A stretch of 64,000 nt of DNA, taken from positions 208,501 to 272,500 of the forward strand of contig JAODUP010000187.1 in the NCBI GenBank assembly GCA_025642065.1, read 5' to 3'. The position numbers and the translations under genes were made by a program. The notes beneath the pieces were generated by a model. The model saw nothing but the letters and a program-made list of their open reading frames with translations. It made no database searches and was not told the origin of the DNA. Positions 38,492-50,388 of the stretch are shown piece after piece. The stretch comes from Paralvinella palmiformis (taxonomy: Eukaryota > Annelida > Polychaeta > Terebellida > Alvinellidae). Numbering within the stretch: the first letter of the stretch is position 1; each line of letters opens with the position of its first letter.

Positions 38492-39687
38492 AAATGAGAG
38501 TAAAAACCTGCCAAATAAACAGCCACTGACAATCACACCGGAATATAATAAAAACGAACATATCTTGAGGATGTTTCCAGGCGAACAAGTGACACGTGAA
38601 GTGAACTAAGGGCCTGGTTCCGCTGATGGCAGACCGTGTGCCCTCCAAACACCAGATGATAACGCAGAGACGAGGACAATATGCCTGCCTTCTTACCAGC
38701 GCCAATATGAAAAGAACAGGAAAGCAAGGCGGCAATCTGTGAGCCATAAATACATCACAGATCACTCGCCTATTCACTTTTATTTCCTGTCTCGTTCAAT
38801 GACTCTATGTGACAGGAAATGGCTGCCCGCTCTAGCTTCGGGTTGTTTGGACCCGAAAAAGGCATCAATTTCGATGATAAGTTCTTTCTTTTTCTTTAAC
38901 TTTATTTCTCGCCCCTTATCTCCCGTGGGGCAGGTTTCTCATGACGTCGTCGATTCGTGGGTTTAGTTAGCAGTTTGTGTTTCCTGTTGCGGTGGTTATT
39001 TGTTTGTCGTCAAGTTTTCGCTCACCGGACGACGGTAGAAAAATGGCAAGCAAACACAAGATCCGAAACCACATTGACACGGAATGTCTCCTTTCTTATC
39101 TGTACACACCCACCATCACACACACACACACACACACACAGTGTTCAAATGTAAGAAGTGAATATTTTTCTTGAATGAGTCCGTATATATATTACCCATA
39201 ATAAACACCCTAAGGATAACCATGATAGCAAATCGAAGACAAACCTCTCTCGTTAAAGAGAACCGTGAAGTGTGTTAACCACAAGGCTACCCTGTCCTTG
39301 TTCTATACAGAAAAGTTATTATTTTTACAAAAACAACATCTAGTTTCTACCACCAGAACTCGACTGTCCATGCTACGGGCCCAGAAACATGTTCGGGCTG
39401 GCCATATTCACCGACCTTGTATAACAATGGTTAGCCCCATCTCCAGCAAAGCTAACATACCACTGATAATCGTCAGTAATCAAATCTAACAAACGATCGT
39501 CTGCTAACAATCTTAGACCATTGGAGATGGCCAAATATGACGATAATCATACATCACTTAGGTCGACTTGTTCCGACCTGTAACCAGCGTAGGCGGCTAG
39601 CTGACGGTGACGACGACCCAGAAACGTCAACGATAAACAGGTACCACACCACCCCCGGAACAGGAAGTCAGAAGCTTCCGACTCACA

Positions 39688-39902
39688 ATTAGCTCATGGC
39701 AGTGGCTCTCTGATGGTTGAGTTTTGGACAGAAAACCGACTGCTTCTCGTTTCGAATCCACTAAACCAACTCATGGGAGATCGTCTGCTTATGATTGGCA
39801 GCTAGAAGTCGTTATATTACCAGAGATGTTACGGTTATCCCGGATGGTACTAGTCCAAACGGATAAGGAAGCCTTTAGTCGAAACCATAAAATTAAAAAA
39901 AA
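39688..39902 (+). mobile_element. tRNA-like SINE head with A-rich end (separate from families A and B)
   Basis: TAGCTCATGGCAGTGG at 39690 fits a pol III A box and TTTCGAATCCACT at 39750 fits a B box, about 45 bases apart. The sequence after it does not match SINE families A or B and ends near 39893 in an A-rich run (AAATTAAAAAAAA). A single copy is visible, so it could also be a decayed tRNA pseudogene with unrelated flank. Confidence 0.5.
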
Positions 39903-40302
39903 CTATTTAGAAAGGTCGAGTTATGTTTGGTTTAGAAATCAATTTTAGAATTCTAACAAATTTCTCACATAAGCCTTTTGATTGGTTTTCTTTTAAATTC
40001 CTTTTGTAAAATGCTACTATTCCCTCTGTCTATGAGGCACACAACTAAAATATTTAATAGATTTCCGTATTACAGACATTCTTTCTCTCTCTCTATCTCT
40101 GACTGTGTGTAGGAGCAGTAAGTCATATGGCCAGTGGTAAGCTGGCATTTAATAGTCCAATAATGACAGGATGTCAGCTCGTTTTTAGCAGGTTATATTG
40201 TCTTAGAATGTGTGTGTGTGTGTGTGTGCGTGCGCGTGTGTGTTGATTTGAAGCTTATTTTGTTGTAGTCAGTTTATATCGCCAACTCGATAGTGATATG
40301 CC

Positions 40303-40314
40303 AGTCACGTGACT
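40303..40314. promoter_or_regulatory. Perfect AGTCACGTGACT palindrome
   Basis: A 12-base palindrome around CACGTG equals the GTCACGTGAC element bound in animals by MiT/TFE and USF bHLH-zip factors. Context shows no promoter. Confidence 0.3.
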
Positions 40315-41160
40315 AAATGTTGTGGTCAGGGTATCTAGTGGCCATCATAATAATTATCGTAAAACAACATCATTAAATACTCCACCGAGTTACCTACATA
40401 TAACAGGTACGCCCAGTACCGACTGATGAGTTAGCGTGATATCACAACAACCATGCTGACCTTGATGGGTCATTACGATATCGCAGTATGAAATGACGGT
40501 GTGATGAGTCACCGTACTATCACAAAATGAACTACAGTAGAGAATCAGTGTAAGATCTCACCTGAAGGAGATACTGTGATATAAGAATGGATGAATCTTA
40601 GCTGAGTAATCACTACATCACCATATACGGGACTGGTTACACTGACAACACATTATATAGATAGACAAATAATAATAATAATAATCATCCCTATTTATCA
40701 TGACCTCACACATATATTCCATAACCAAGTTCATCAAACAATCGTTATCCTGGACATTTAACATGTATTTTCTGTCAACTAATACAGAAGACCTTAAACA
40801 GTGATAATACCAAACTTCGGGATGATTAAGTCAAGGTCATTTCGGTCATGGTTTTAGCAGTTTACCAATTTTAATGTAGATCCAGGTAAAGGTTTGTCCG
40901 ATGATCTTCCATTGGTTAAATGAGATTTTCTTTTCACCACCAGAAGAACTCCATTCAGGAAAGTTGGCTGTGCTTGAATTTATTAGGAAAATGTGTTACT
41001 CGAACGTCAGTTTTACTTCTCTAAGAACTTTAATTCTGTTCAGAGCTAAAAGCTATTTGTACTTTGTCTCCTGGTATGGAATTGTACGTTCTGAGTCAAC
41101 TGAGATGCAACTAGGCACTCACTCAAAGCTAAGTCAACCTATGAACATATGAAGACTACT

Positions 41161-41245
41161 AGTAGCCAGTTGACGTATTTGAACTACGAATCCTCCAATT
41201 TCTAGTAAACCCCTTTACTACTGAGCTACCAAAAACCCCGACGGG
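41161..41245 (-). mobile_element. tRNA-like sequence (SINE head or tRNA pseudogene)
   Basis: On the minus strand GGTAGCTCAGTAGTAAAGG (near 41230) is a good A box and GTAGTTCAAATAC (near 41180) a good B box, with spacing near that of a tRNA. The acceptor stem does not close: the 5' side GGTTTTT has no matching 3' side. It is therefore not a working tRNA gene. No second copy of its flank is visible in the window. Confidence 0.5.
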
Positions 41246-41407
41246 ATACAGACTGTACCAACACCCAAATATTTATGTACACAATAGGGTGTATTATAAT
41301 GGAGAGACTGATTTTATTCACCCGAACCTCACCCCACATTCTGTCATACATAAAGTTGACAGCTGGCGATAGATTTCCGACTGCACGCTGTGCAGTGTTA
41401 GGGCCAT

Positions 41408-41472
41408 CATAATGTTATATTATGAAAAACGTATACAAGTTTTTCATAATGTTATATTATGAAAAACGTATA
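41408..41472. repeat. Perfect 28-base direct duplication
   Basis: CATAATGTTATATTATGAAA plus AACGTATA occurs at 41408 and again, unchanged, at 41445. The spacer with its edges (GAAAAACGTATACAAGTTTT TC) forms an imperfect hairpin, so replication slippage through a hairpin is a simple origin. Confidence 0.85.
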
Positions 41473-41498
41473 TTTATAACTTTTCGGAAGATGTGTTC

Positions 41499-41502
<4 letters not shown>

Positions 41503-41531
<29 letters not shown>
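41503..41531. repeat. (AT)n microsatellite
   Basis: About 14 AT units. Confidence 0.9.
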
Positions 41532-41532
<1 letters not shown>

Positions 41533-42345
41533 TTTCTCTCGTCTTCACAAATTACAAAACAGACTTTATTCTTTCTGACACCAATATATATATATATTTA
41601 AGTGTGTCAGCGAGTACATAACTGACGTGTTAATATACGATGATGATATGTAAGACCCGAGAAAAGGCTAGTGTGTGTGTATGGGGAGGGGGGGGGGGAG
41701 CTCGTCAGTTCTGATCATTTTCCGACTGTCATTAATCGTAATCAGAAATGTGAAGATAATACTGTTACTGTAACGATCCGCAGGCAATCTGGCAATCTAC
41801 TCATCAATCAGTTGAGTTTTTATAGCGTTGGCTAAAGGTAGCCGCGGCTTAATTACCGCCAAACAGAGGACCGCACATAAACCGAGAGATGATAGGAGAC
41901 AGTTTCGTGAATTATATCAGGTCATCTGTGTGTCTGTGTGATGTCAGCTATACCTCACACATGTCAGCAACACCTGCCTCTCTGGTAGTATGTATTATGT
42001 CCTCGACACCGTTCGTCGCAGTGTGGCAGCACCGTGTCATATCACACAGCCAGGAATGCCCCATACCGTGTCTAAGGCTTAGCTCAGCTCAACCAGTTCA
42101 ATTTGATAAAAAGAGGTTCGCCAGAAGGTTATCGTAATTATCGCATTAAACCGAGGCCGTTTGATTGGTTTCTGATGTCACATTCGTGACCATAAACGAT
42201 ATTTTTATCGAAGTACACGTCAGCGTAGGCTTTAGAAAATGGCAAATCGATCGTGCTTACTGTATAGTTAATAACCTTGAAATAAGTCACAAAATGACGA
42301 TATGTCTAATATTGTTAATTGTCACATATAAACTACTAGACACGT

Positions 42346-42455
42346 AGGGCTTGTACTGGTATCTGGATTCGTGACACGTTTCCCCAGGACGTCGCCCCTC
42401 GACCCTATGTCCCAGGTGTTATCAGCACCTAGACGAAACAATCCACTCATTCTCA
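42346..42455 (+). mobile_element. SINE family A, copy 4, 5'-truncated
   Basis: It starts within the tRNA-like head at the B-box region (ATCTGGATTCGTGAC) and lacks the A box. The body shows TTTCCCCAGGACGTCGCC, TATGTCCCAGGTGTTATCAG and ACGAAACAATCCACTC, which line up with the 3' half of copies 1 and 3. 5' truncation is usual for target-primed reverse transcription products. Confidence 0.65.
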
Positions 42456-43968
42456 CTATTAACGGAGACAGATAGAAGGAACAAGTGGAAGGGAGGAGTA
42501 GGTTGTTGAAATGACTTAAGTATAGTTTGTTTCTGTATATTAATATCAACGAATTACATATATTAATAAAAGATCCTTCTCTCTCCCAGTTTCTCTCTCT
42601 CTTTCGCTCTCATTGAAGACTACCCTGAAGAGCGTTTATTATGCCACATCGGCGAGGTGTGTGTGTGGGTGTGTGCGTGCGATGCTGGGTTGTTATAAAT
42701 GGACACCTTTATTAAGGTATCCAGGAGAGGTCTAATTCAATCCACTTGACCATAGATCTGTTGACCCCGAGCCACCTTCTAACTTGGGCTACCACCACGG
42801 GGTCATCAGGTCACCAAACTCATACTCCCACTTATCTATAGCCTTCTGGCATCTCGTATGAGCCAGTCAATCATCTATTAGTTCACGATCCATCACCTGG
42901 ATCGACGACAGCCAAACATCGACAGACAGGTATTATAACACCAGAACTACAGCGGGTAATCAGTATACACTTCAAGTAGCCCTGACTCAGCGTGAAAGAC
43001 TCAAGCAGATCGATCCTGACAGTTAACACCAGATGGGACAAGTCTTGGAAGATGGTAAGTAATCTGGATCGGACACAACCCCTGGGTGAGCTGTAGGTCA
43101 GGAGGTTACGTTCACTTAGTCAAATAAACCGGTCTGACGCAAACAGAACACCCTGCAGTGATGACCCTTTTAACTGCCAATCACAGATTACTTATAAATA
43201 AACGGTTATTCTTACCTCTTATTTAATAAAACAGATGAATGATATAGCAAAGGTGATATTATTTCAGGACAGCAAATTAGCTTAATATTATTAAAATACA
43301 TTTTGAATCAGTAGCATAATTTGGTTTTAATTTTGCAAAATCCACAAATTAAAATCTAAGGGACCAACACGAAATGCGAAGGCATATAATACATTATTGT
43401 AATATCTGTAACGTAAAAGTCTGTCAGTCAGGCCCACACATATACACTTTTGGGGTCTCAACTGTAAAGGTTTTGGCCAGCAGGCTCTGAACCTCTACTA
43501 AATCCCAACCTTCCAAATGTATATGCAACAGCCTGTTAGGTAGACAAGCCCGTACATACATAAACCATTATATATATATATATACGCACTGTTTAGCCAA
43601 AAAACTAAATCAGGCAGTCATAAACTTATACGTTTCATGATCTGTGCGGATCTAGATCAAAGCATCAATGTCAAACTCCACTAAACATCTTGCTTTTAGC
43701 ATTCATAGTTCTCCTAATTTTGACCTAAATGTCATAACGACAATAATTAACATGATATATGGTAGGATGGTACTGTGACCCTGTAGTAGAGTGGTATTGG
43801 AGTTTGTAATAGTTGTAGTGGTAGCGTGTGGTGCTGGTACATTTATCTCGCAGTTTCGTAGTACAGTGGCATAGTGACGCCATGATAGCATTCTGTGGTG
43901 GAACATTGGTACAGAGATGTAAGTGTATAGCTGAACTGTAGTATTAGTGGTAATATGTCGTGGTGCTA

Positions 43969-43969
<1 letters not shown>

Positions 43970-44003
<34 letters not shown>
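43970..44003. repeat. (CA)n microsatellite
   Basis: About 16 CA units, preceded by a diverged GTA/GTG-rich stretch from about 43760. Confidence 0.9.
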
Positions 44004-45208
44004 AGTACATCAGAGTACAGTTGACAGGTGCTCCAAAGCAAGCCACCCACCAACTGTCTGACCCATGTCACAGCCATCGGGATCCGTTATCTAGTAGCAT
44101 CCAGTTTCCCAGGAGCTGACAACCAGTTATTTTATCTGGATCACTGATCAACTGGCTAAAAGTTCACCTGAGATCTTTATGGATCCATCCACTCAGTAAA
44201 GTATAAATAATAATGAGAAGATCAGATAGTAGTAAAGCCTCAGGGTAACGTGCTGTCATTAATACAAAACTTGGTCATTATCAGCCAATATGGCCGCCGC
44301 TTGTTTGTCTGCTGATCCCGATAAACTATGGCCGGATTTAGACAGTTTTATCATCATCATAATTGTATCCGTCTGGACAGCACTGGTCCGTCAATCTGGA
44401 CACACACACACACTGGTCAGACATCAGTTATGGTATTAGGAAAGGTAGTTATTTTATATAGAATGATCCAGATATTTTGTGCCTTTTCACTCACTGCCAA
44501 CACACACACACCACTGACACAGTTGACAAACACCCTGCTGTAATAAAGCTAGCCCTTCTATAGCCAGATTATGGAGTGTAGTAGCAGCTAATGCCAAGTC
44601 ATTCCACCACATGTGCTGATGATAAAGGGTTGGCCGTCCAATAGCTGGGACAAGCTGAAATAACTGGCCCCAGCTCGAGTCGCTCGCTGTTTGGTATCTA
44701 TAGAAAAGATCACCATCTCCGGCTGGCTAGAATCACAATTAGAACATGTCAAAACACGACCACAAACAGACCGGTTCTCTTTGATATAACGTGCTAGAAC
44801 AAACACCTAGAATGTTGCTGTTGCTACAGAGGAGCCCTGTTAAGGCTACGGAGTGTAGATTATACAAATGTACTACCACCTTCTGTACACAAACAATCTA
44901 TAGTGCTTTATACGCACAATGGTATCAAGCCGATAGCTGATGAAGTTTGTGTAAAAAGAAAATAAACAGCCAATCTTTTGAATGATACACTCAACGGACT
45001 AGAAAATGCTCAGGGAGCCATCCTAACCAACCAATTAGTCAATCGTCCAACTAATAACCATACCTTTTCGCCCAGTCTTAACAGTAATTGGAACTAATAA
45101 ACTAGCCAGCTAATCAATCAGACAACCAATCACCATACGGGACACTTAAACCAATAGCCAACTATCCAGTCCAACCAATCAAACAGCCTTGCCTAACAGA
45201 ACCCTTAC

Positions 45209-45418
45209 CTTTCGTTTACCAGCCACAGACTCCCCAAACTGAACCCTCTCTCCATATACCATACCCCGATCACCCTCTCTTTTTGACATACCTTCTCCGT
45301 CGACACAGACGTTATACGTCAGATCATCGACAGCAAGATAACACAACATTTCACCACGCCCTCTACATTTTGCTTTCGCCAAATATAAGCACCGACAGAT
45401 TTCATAAACTGCCCTCAC
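45209..45418 (-). CDS. Unrecognised open stretch ending in a consensus splice donor
   Basis: A minus-strand frame of 70 codons runs into AAACGAAAG/gtaagg, a near-perfect donor at 45209. The start region has two AG acceptor candidates just upstream (ctgag and gagggcag). The protein is basic at its end (GESVAGKRK) with a Gly/Arg-rich middle (CRGRGEML), and matches nothing I know. It lies on the same strand as the kinase exon and 8.7 kb upstream of it, so it could be an earlier exon of that gene, but it has no glycine loop or VAIK motif. Alone, a good donor is weak evidence, since such 9-mers occur by chance in 64 kb. Confidence 0.15.
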
Positions 45419-46387
45419 TCAGCTAATATAATGACTTCACCCCCAACGCCCTTTCCAAACCCGCTTGCAACCTTGTCATCACCAACAACCTTAAGCCGTC
45501 TATTCTCCAAATTGTAACTAATAAAATTAACCCCCCTCCCTCCAGACCGTCCCAAGACATGTACCTAGACTGTGGTTAGCCACTGAATGGTTTCCAAATC
45601 CTAAACACAAACGGCATTAAGAGACTTGCACACAAGACATTCGTATCCAAGACAGGTAGCACCCAGACAACTCGTACCCCTACTTAAGATAACTGGCAAA
45701 CAAACTATCTTCCCAATATGCTCTCTCTCTCCCAAGGACATAAACAATCCCACTATATGGGTTGTGTTTACAAAATATTACAAGAAGTGGCTTTATCTCG
45801 ATACAAATTAAAGATGAAAAAAGGAAGCCCGATTTAAATCCTTTCAGACCAAATCCCAATCAGGTATCATTATTCTGTTTCGTATTTAACAAAGAATTAT
45901 GTCTTCCTTACAGCGAAATATTTTATATTTACAGTGAACATTGTCTATTAGTTCAATATAATCATTAATTGTTTCTCCCTCATTACCAAGTGACCTATTT
46001 TTCAGAATAGATAAATCCCGGTTCCTTAAGAAAATTGTACGTGTAGTAACCAGACTTAAAGGTTGTTCGCAATCTGTGTACACTTCTCACACAGCAATAA
46101 AGAGGTCTAAAAATTAACCTCTACGAAATGTTGAAACGAAACAATCTCACGAAATGATTCTGTTCTACTTCTGTGAACCATAACATGAATCAAATTTTCT
46201 GTATTAGACAGACAAGACCAGTTAGAGGGAAATGTTAGTGATAAGTAAATATCAGCTGTATCATTAATATAATGTCGGTTATAACCGATCAGGTAATGAA
46301 TTTGATTGATATCGATTATGATATGAAGTCATTGAAGTAACATGATGTTGCAATTATTTGAAGAAAAAACACCCACTGAAAAGTAGG

Positions 46388-46455
46388 GGTTATATCTGGG
46401 AGGGGTTTTGTCCAGCAGTGTCTTTGTACAGGTGGGTTTTGTCCATGAGGAGTTC
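46388..46455 (-). repeat. Outer left copy of the GGACAAAATCCC-type words
   Basis: GGGAGGGGTTTTGTCCAG at about 46398 and GGGTTTTGTCCATGAGG at about 46434 are the same word in the sense of the right arm. With the left inner arm this makes a loose fold-back on the left side. Confidence 0.55.
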
Positions 46456-46695
46456 TGTTTTCCACCTTATGACCATCACCATTTTGATCACTTTCAGGTA
46501 CAGATTTGACTGTGAAGTGGGAGTGAAAGCAGTTAAACAATAAGTGGATGATTTCAGTTCATTGTTTTGCAGGTGTTTATTGTGGAGGATGGAGGCGCTG
46601 TACAAAATAATGAAACTTTTCCCCTCTTTCACGCAGAAGCTGTTCACAGGATGTCTTTCCAGAATCCACTGCTAGGGCGTATTCTAGGGTTTCAC

Positions 46696-46776
46696 GACAA
46701 AATCCCAGCGGACAGAACCCCAGTGGACAAAATCCCAGCTTCTTATCCCCAAAGTGGACAAAATCCTAGTCTCATA
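46696..46776 (+). repeat. Left inverted arm with GGACAAAATCCC-type words
   Basis: Four closely spaced words of the form GACAAAATCCCAG, GACAGAACCCCAG, GACAAAATCCCAG and GACAAAATCCTAG occur in 81 bases, with a TTATCCCCAAAG spacer. The reverse complement of the last half is found at 48689-48722. Confidence 0.7.
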
Positions 46777-46940
46777 GAAGATCAGTTAATAAGATTAGAT
46801 GTAAAGGCGATTGGCCTGTCATTATATTATATTAAGATAACATATACAAATTTTATGATTGCAAAATATATAAAATAACATGACAAAATAATAAGTCGTA
46901 TGATTGTTGGCCCAATATGTAGAATTGTATCAGGGAGTAA

Positions 46941-48450
46941 TCAGTTTGTGAAATGTCAACTCCTGATAATACTGTCATGACACCTCAATTGTTAGGAAGT
47001 GTGAAAGAAGATTACAGAAATAATCAGTTTGTGAAATGTCAACTCCTGATAATACTGTCATGACACCTCAATTGTTAGGAAGTGTGAAAGAAGATTACAG
47101 AAATAATCAGTTTGTGAAATGTCAACTCCTGATAATACTGTCATGACACCTCAATTGTTAGGAAGTGTGAAAGAAGATTACAGAAATAATCAGTTTGTGA
47201 AATGTCAACTCCTGATAATACTGTCATGACACCTCAATTGTTAGGAAGTGTGAAAGAAGATTACAGAAATAATCAGTTTGTGAAATGTCAACTCCTGATA
47301 ATACTGTCATGACACCTCAATTGTTAGGAAGTGTGAAAGAAGATTACAGAAATAATCTGCTTGTGAAATGTCAACTCCTGATAATACTGTCATGACACCT
47401 CAATTGTTAGGAAGTGTGAAAGAAGATTACAGAAATAATCTGCTTGTGAAATGTCAACTCCTGATAATACTGTCATGACACCTCAATTGTTAGGAAGTGT
47501 GAAAGAAGATTACAGAAATAATCTGCTTGTGAAATGTCAACTCCTGATAATACTGTCATGACACCTCAATTGTTAGGAAGTGTGAAAGAAGATTACAGAA
47601 ATAATCTGCTTGTGAAATGTCAACTCCTGATAATACTGTCATGACACCTCAATTGTTAGGAAGTGTGAAAGAAGATTACAGAAATAATCTGCTTGTGAAA
47701 TGTCAACTCCTGATAATACTGTCATGACACCTCAATTGTTAGGAAGTGTGAAAGAAGATTACAGAAATAATCAGTTTGTGAAATGTCAACTCCTGATAAT
47801 ACTGTCATGACACCTCAATTGTTAGGAAGTGTGAAAGAAGATTACAGAAATAATCAGTTTGTGAAATGTCAACTCCTGATAATACTGTCATGACACCTCA
47901 ATTGTTAGGAAGTGTGAAAGAAGATTACAGAAATAATCAGTTTGTGAAATGTCAACTCCTGATAATACTGTCATGACACCTCAATTGTTAGGAAGTGTGA
48001 AAGAAGATTACAGAAATAATCAGTTTGTGAAATGTCAACTCCTGATAATACTGTCATGACACCTCAATTGTTAGGAAGTGTGAAAGAAGATTACAGAAAT
48101 AATCAGTTTGTGAAATGTCAACTCCTGATAATACTGTCATGACACCTCAATTGTTAGGAAGTGTGAAAGAAGATTACAGAAATAATCAGTTTGTGAAATG
48201 TCAACTCCTGATAATACTGTCATGACACCTCAATTGTTAGGAAGTGTGAAAGAAGATTACAGAAATAATCAGTTTGTGAAATGTCAACTCCTGATAATAC
48301 TGTCATGACACCTCAATTGTTAGGAAGTGTGAAAGAAGATTACAGAAATAATCAGTTTGTGAAATGTCAACTCCTGATAATACTGTCATGACACCTCAAT
48401 TGTTAGGAAGTGTGAAAGAAGATTACAGAAATAATCAGTTTGTGAAATGT
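46941..48450. repeat. 83-bp satellite array, 18 phased units
   Basis: The word TCAGTTTGTG (or TCTGCTTGTG) begins at 46941 and recurs every 83 bases exactly through 48435, so 18 full periods contain no insertion or deletion. Units starting at 47356, 47439, 47522, 47605 and 47688 share two linked changes (TCTGCTTGTG), and the others are essentially identical. Each unit holds the palindrome GTCATGAC and CAATTG. The array ends with 16 bases of a 19th unit. This uniformity points to very recent amplification or unequal exchange. Confidence 0.95.
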
Positions 48451-48688
48451 AAACAGATAAAATATATACATCAACGGAACATAAATTTGTGAGCATGAAA
48501 TAAGTGTATTTATTGGATCTTGTATCAATTTGACATTGGCATGTGTACATTTAGATATTGTACATGTAGGTGTGTGTATATATTAGATATTATTATTATT
48601 CTCTCAATTTGGCTTTAATAGTTGAATTAAAAGTTCCTTGAATTTTCAATGTTAAATTTGTTTCTTTTTATATATGAGCCTTTTTCTT

Positions 48689-48755
48689 TATGAGACTGGG
48701 ATTATGTCCACTTTTGGGATAACAGGCTCGGATTTTGTCCATTGGGATTGTGTCC
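48689..48755 (-). repeat. Right inverted arm
   Basis: Read on the minus strand it gives GACACAATCCC, GACAAAATCCG, TTATCCCAAAAGTGGACA and AATCCCAGTCTCATA, matching the left inner arm from its middle to its inner end. It lies about 240 bases right of the satellite end. Confidence 0.7.
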
Positions 48756-49898
48756 TGTTACCATATTCTACACGGTAATTACTGTTTTCTAAAGCAATAC
48801 TCCCATCTGATCTTATCCAATACTTAAAAAAATGGTGTTTCATGTAGACAGTTACTATAGTCACTTCGAGTTTCACGCTATTCTAAAATTTCACTTTTAT
48901 TTTCCAATGGTATATGGTATTTTGAATAACAAGAAATATACAGGTTATATGTATCAACATGAAACCGCAAATTTATAGCTCCATGAATATTAAGCAAATT
49001 AAAAACGGCAAAACCCGTGAAGTGTTTATGCTAAAATGTTGGGAGATGGAACCACGTACTAAGCAACAAAAATATATTGAGTACATGTTTTATAAACACT
49101 ATAACACTATTTACCAACCTCGTAATAGTCAGCTGGCATTAATGAAAAACTTAAAATAGCAGATATTACTCTCTCTCTCTGTGTGTGTGTGTATGTGTGT
49201 GCGTGTGTGTGTACAAATTTTATCTGATCAGCATATCCATACAGATTAGGGGGGGGGGGGCAGAACAGGGGCACTAAGTGACAAATGTCTGATGAAAAAT
49301 GTCTACTGACTCAGTACATAGAAAATGGTGTCTGCATTAGGAAGAAAGGGGTCGGGAACGGAGAAAAGATGGAAGGTGATAGAGATGAGGGATCATACAG
49401 AAAAAGAAAGAAAGGAGAAAAACCCACGCCAATCAAGCACTGATACTGGCGAGAGTATATATCAGTCCCGCTGTTCAATCTCCCAAACTGTATGCGTATA
49501 AACATCGAATGTGGTTGTATGACTATCACCTGAACAGATTGAACAAACATGTCCCTAATTATATTACAAGTCCCATTTTTTGTTTGCTTCAAGATCAACG
49601 TTCATACGTCCAAATAGATCGTGTCACAGAGTGGCAACTAAACAGCACCCACCTTAAACAAACCACTTAAAGGACATTTCATTTTATTAAAAGTGTTATG
49701 CTAGAATTTAAAAAAACCCGTATAATATGGCCATTTACCAACAGCATGGCTGGTCTACATCATCTGTGTGTAGGGGGTGGGAGAGTGAATGGGTAAGTTC
49801 CCTGACGGTCCAGTGATATATATCTGACAGAACAGTATCCATATGCCTGCGTTTGGTTTATCATCAGATAAGACATTACGCGGATCCACGGTCCATGT

Positions 49899-49930
49899 AG
49901 GCCACGTGACAAGCCTGGCTCACGTGACCA
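49899..49930. promoter_or_regulatory. Pair of CACGTGAC boxes
   Basis: CCACGTGAC at 49902 and TCACGTGAC at 49920 are 18 bases apart in the same sense, inside a patch richer in GC than its flanks (49850-50020). Two matching bHLH boxes close together are less likely by chance than one. Confidence 0.35.
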
Positions 49931-50362
49931 CCAGTCGACCGATAATTGCCGAGTACGTCAGTAGAAGATGCCGAGTGGCGTTGAGAGACATGACAACACC
50001 AGGTGTGTGGACATGGCAGCTATAGGCCAACTCTTTGATGCCTACTGATTAGACATTAACACAGACAAACATTAAGATAGACCCTAGATGTTTTGCTTTT
50101 TTTACTCACACAGTCAGATTCGACCTTCCCCTGACCTCTCCGTCTCCCCCATCAATCCCCCCTTCCATACAGAAATGACTACCAATTTAAGGAAGATTTC
50201 CGATTATATCCATTGTACAACATTAGCAGAAAATTGTCGAAACTCCACAGAATTTTGCGTTTAGTTATTGTGAAAACAAAAGACACACAGACAGACAGAA
50301 ATGCACCGAGATAGATAAATAGGTGGACGAGTGGATAGATACTGAGAGAATGGAGACGTCCT

Positions 50363-50388
50363 GAGAGAGAGAGAGAGAGAGAGAGAGC
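50363..50388. repeat. (GA)n microsatellite
   Basis: About twelve GA units. Confidence 0.9.

Larger units (their letters stand above)
38090..41160. other. Non-coding DNA with mixed GC patches
   Basis: Between 38560 and 39680 base composition is more even than the surroundings, which could mark a promoter or 5' exon region, but no frame has good edges. The tRNA-like SINE and the CACGTG palindrome are listed separately. Confidence 0.5.
42460..46385. other. Non-coding DNA
   Basis: It contains a GTA/GTG-rich stretch (43760-43960), a CCAATCA-rich cryptic repeat (45020-45185) and the weak exon candidate at 45209-45418. An open frame at 44588-44806 is unrecognised. Confidence 0.5.
46388..48755. mobile_element. 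Candidate satellite-bearing non-autonomous transposon with inverted motif-rich arms
   Basis: Left inner arm 46696-46776 and right arm 48689-48755 are inverted copies. Both contain GTGGACAAAATCC-type words, TTATCCC(C/A)AAAGTGGACA and AGTCTCATA in the same order. An outer left piece at 46388-46455 holds the same word in the opposite sense (GGGTTTTGTCC twice). Between the inner arms sits the phased 83-bp array. At least nine copies of the GGACAAAATCCC word, in both senses, occur in these arms and almost none elsewhere in the window. Such clustered subterminal words are typical of transposase binding sites in DNA transposons. No coding frame is present. The superfamily is unknown to me. Confidence 0.5.

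Noticed and set aside
38977..39174. Plus-strand frame with good ATG context at 39042
   Set aside because: Runs into (CA)n as poly Thr-His and has no recognised domain; no donor fits before the repeat.
41161..41245. Functional tRNA gene
   Set aside because: Boxes are good but the acceptor stem does not pair.
44588..44806. Minus-strand 72-codon frame with Cys pairs
   Set aside because: No zinc-finger spacing that fits a family and no splice-like start; kept as an unsupported frame.
45020..45185. Many CCAAT boxes as a promoter
   Set aside because: They come from a cryptic CCAATCA-rich repeat and are too many and too regular to be a promoter.
46941..48450. CRISPR or gene-cluster reading of the 83-bp array
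   Set aside because: No spacers and no frame open through the unit; the sequence is a satellite.
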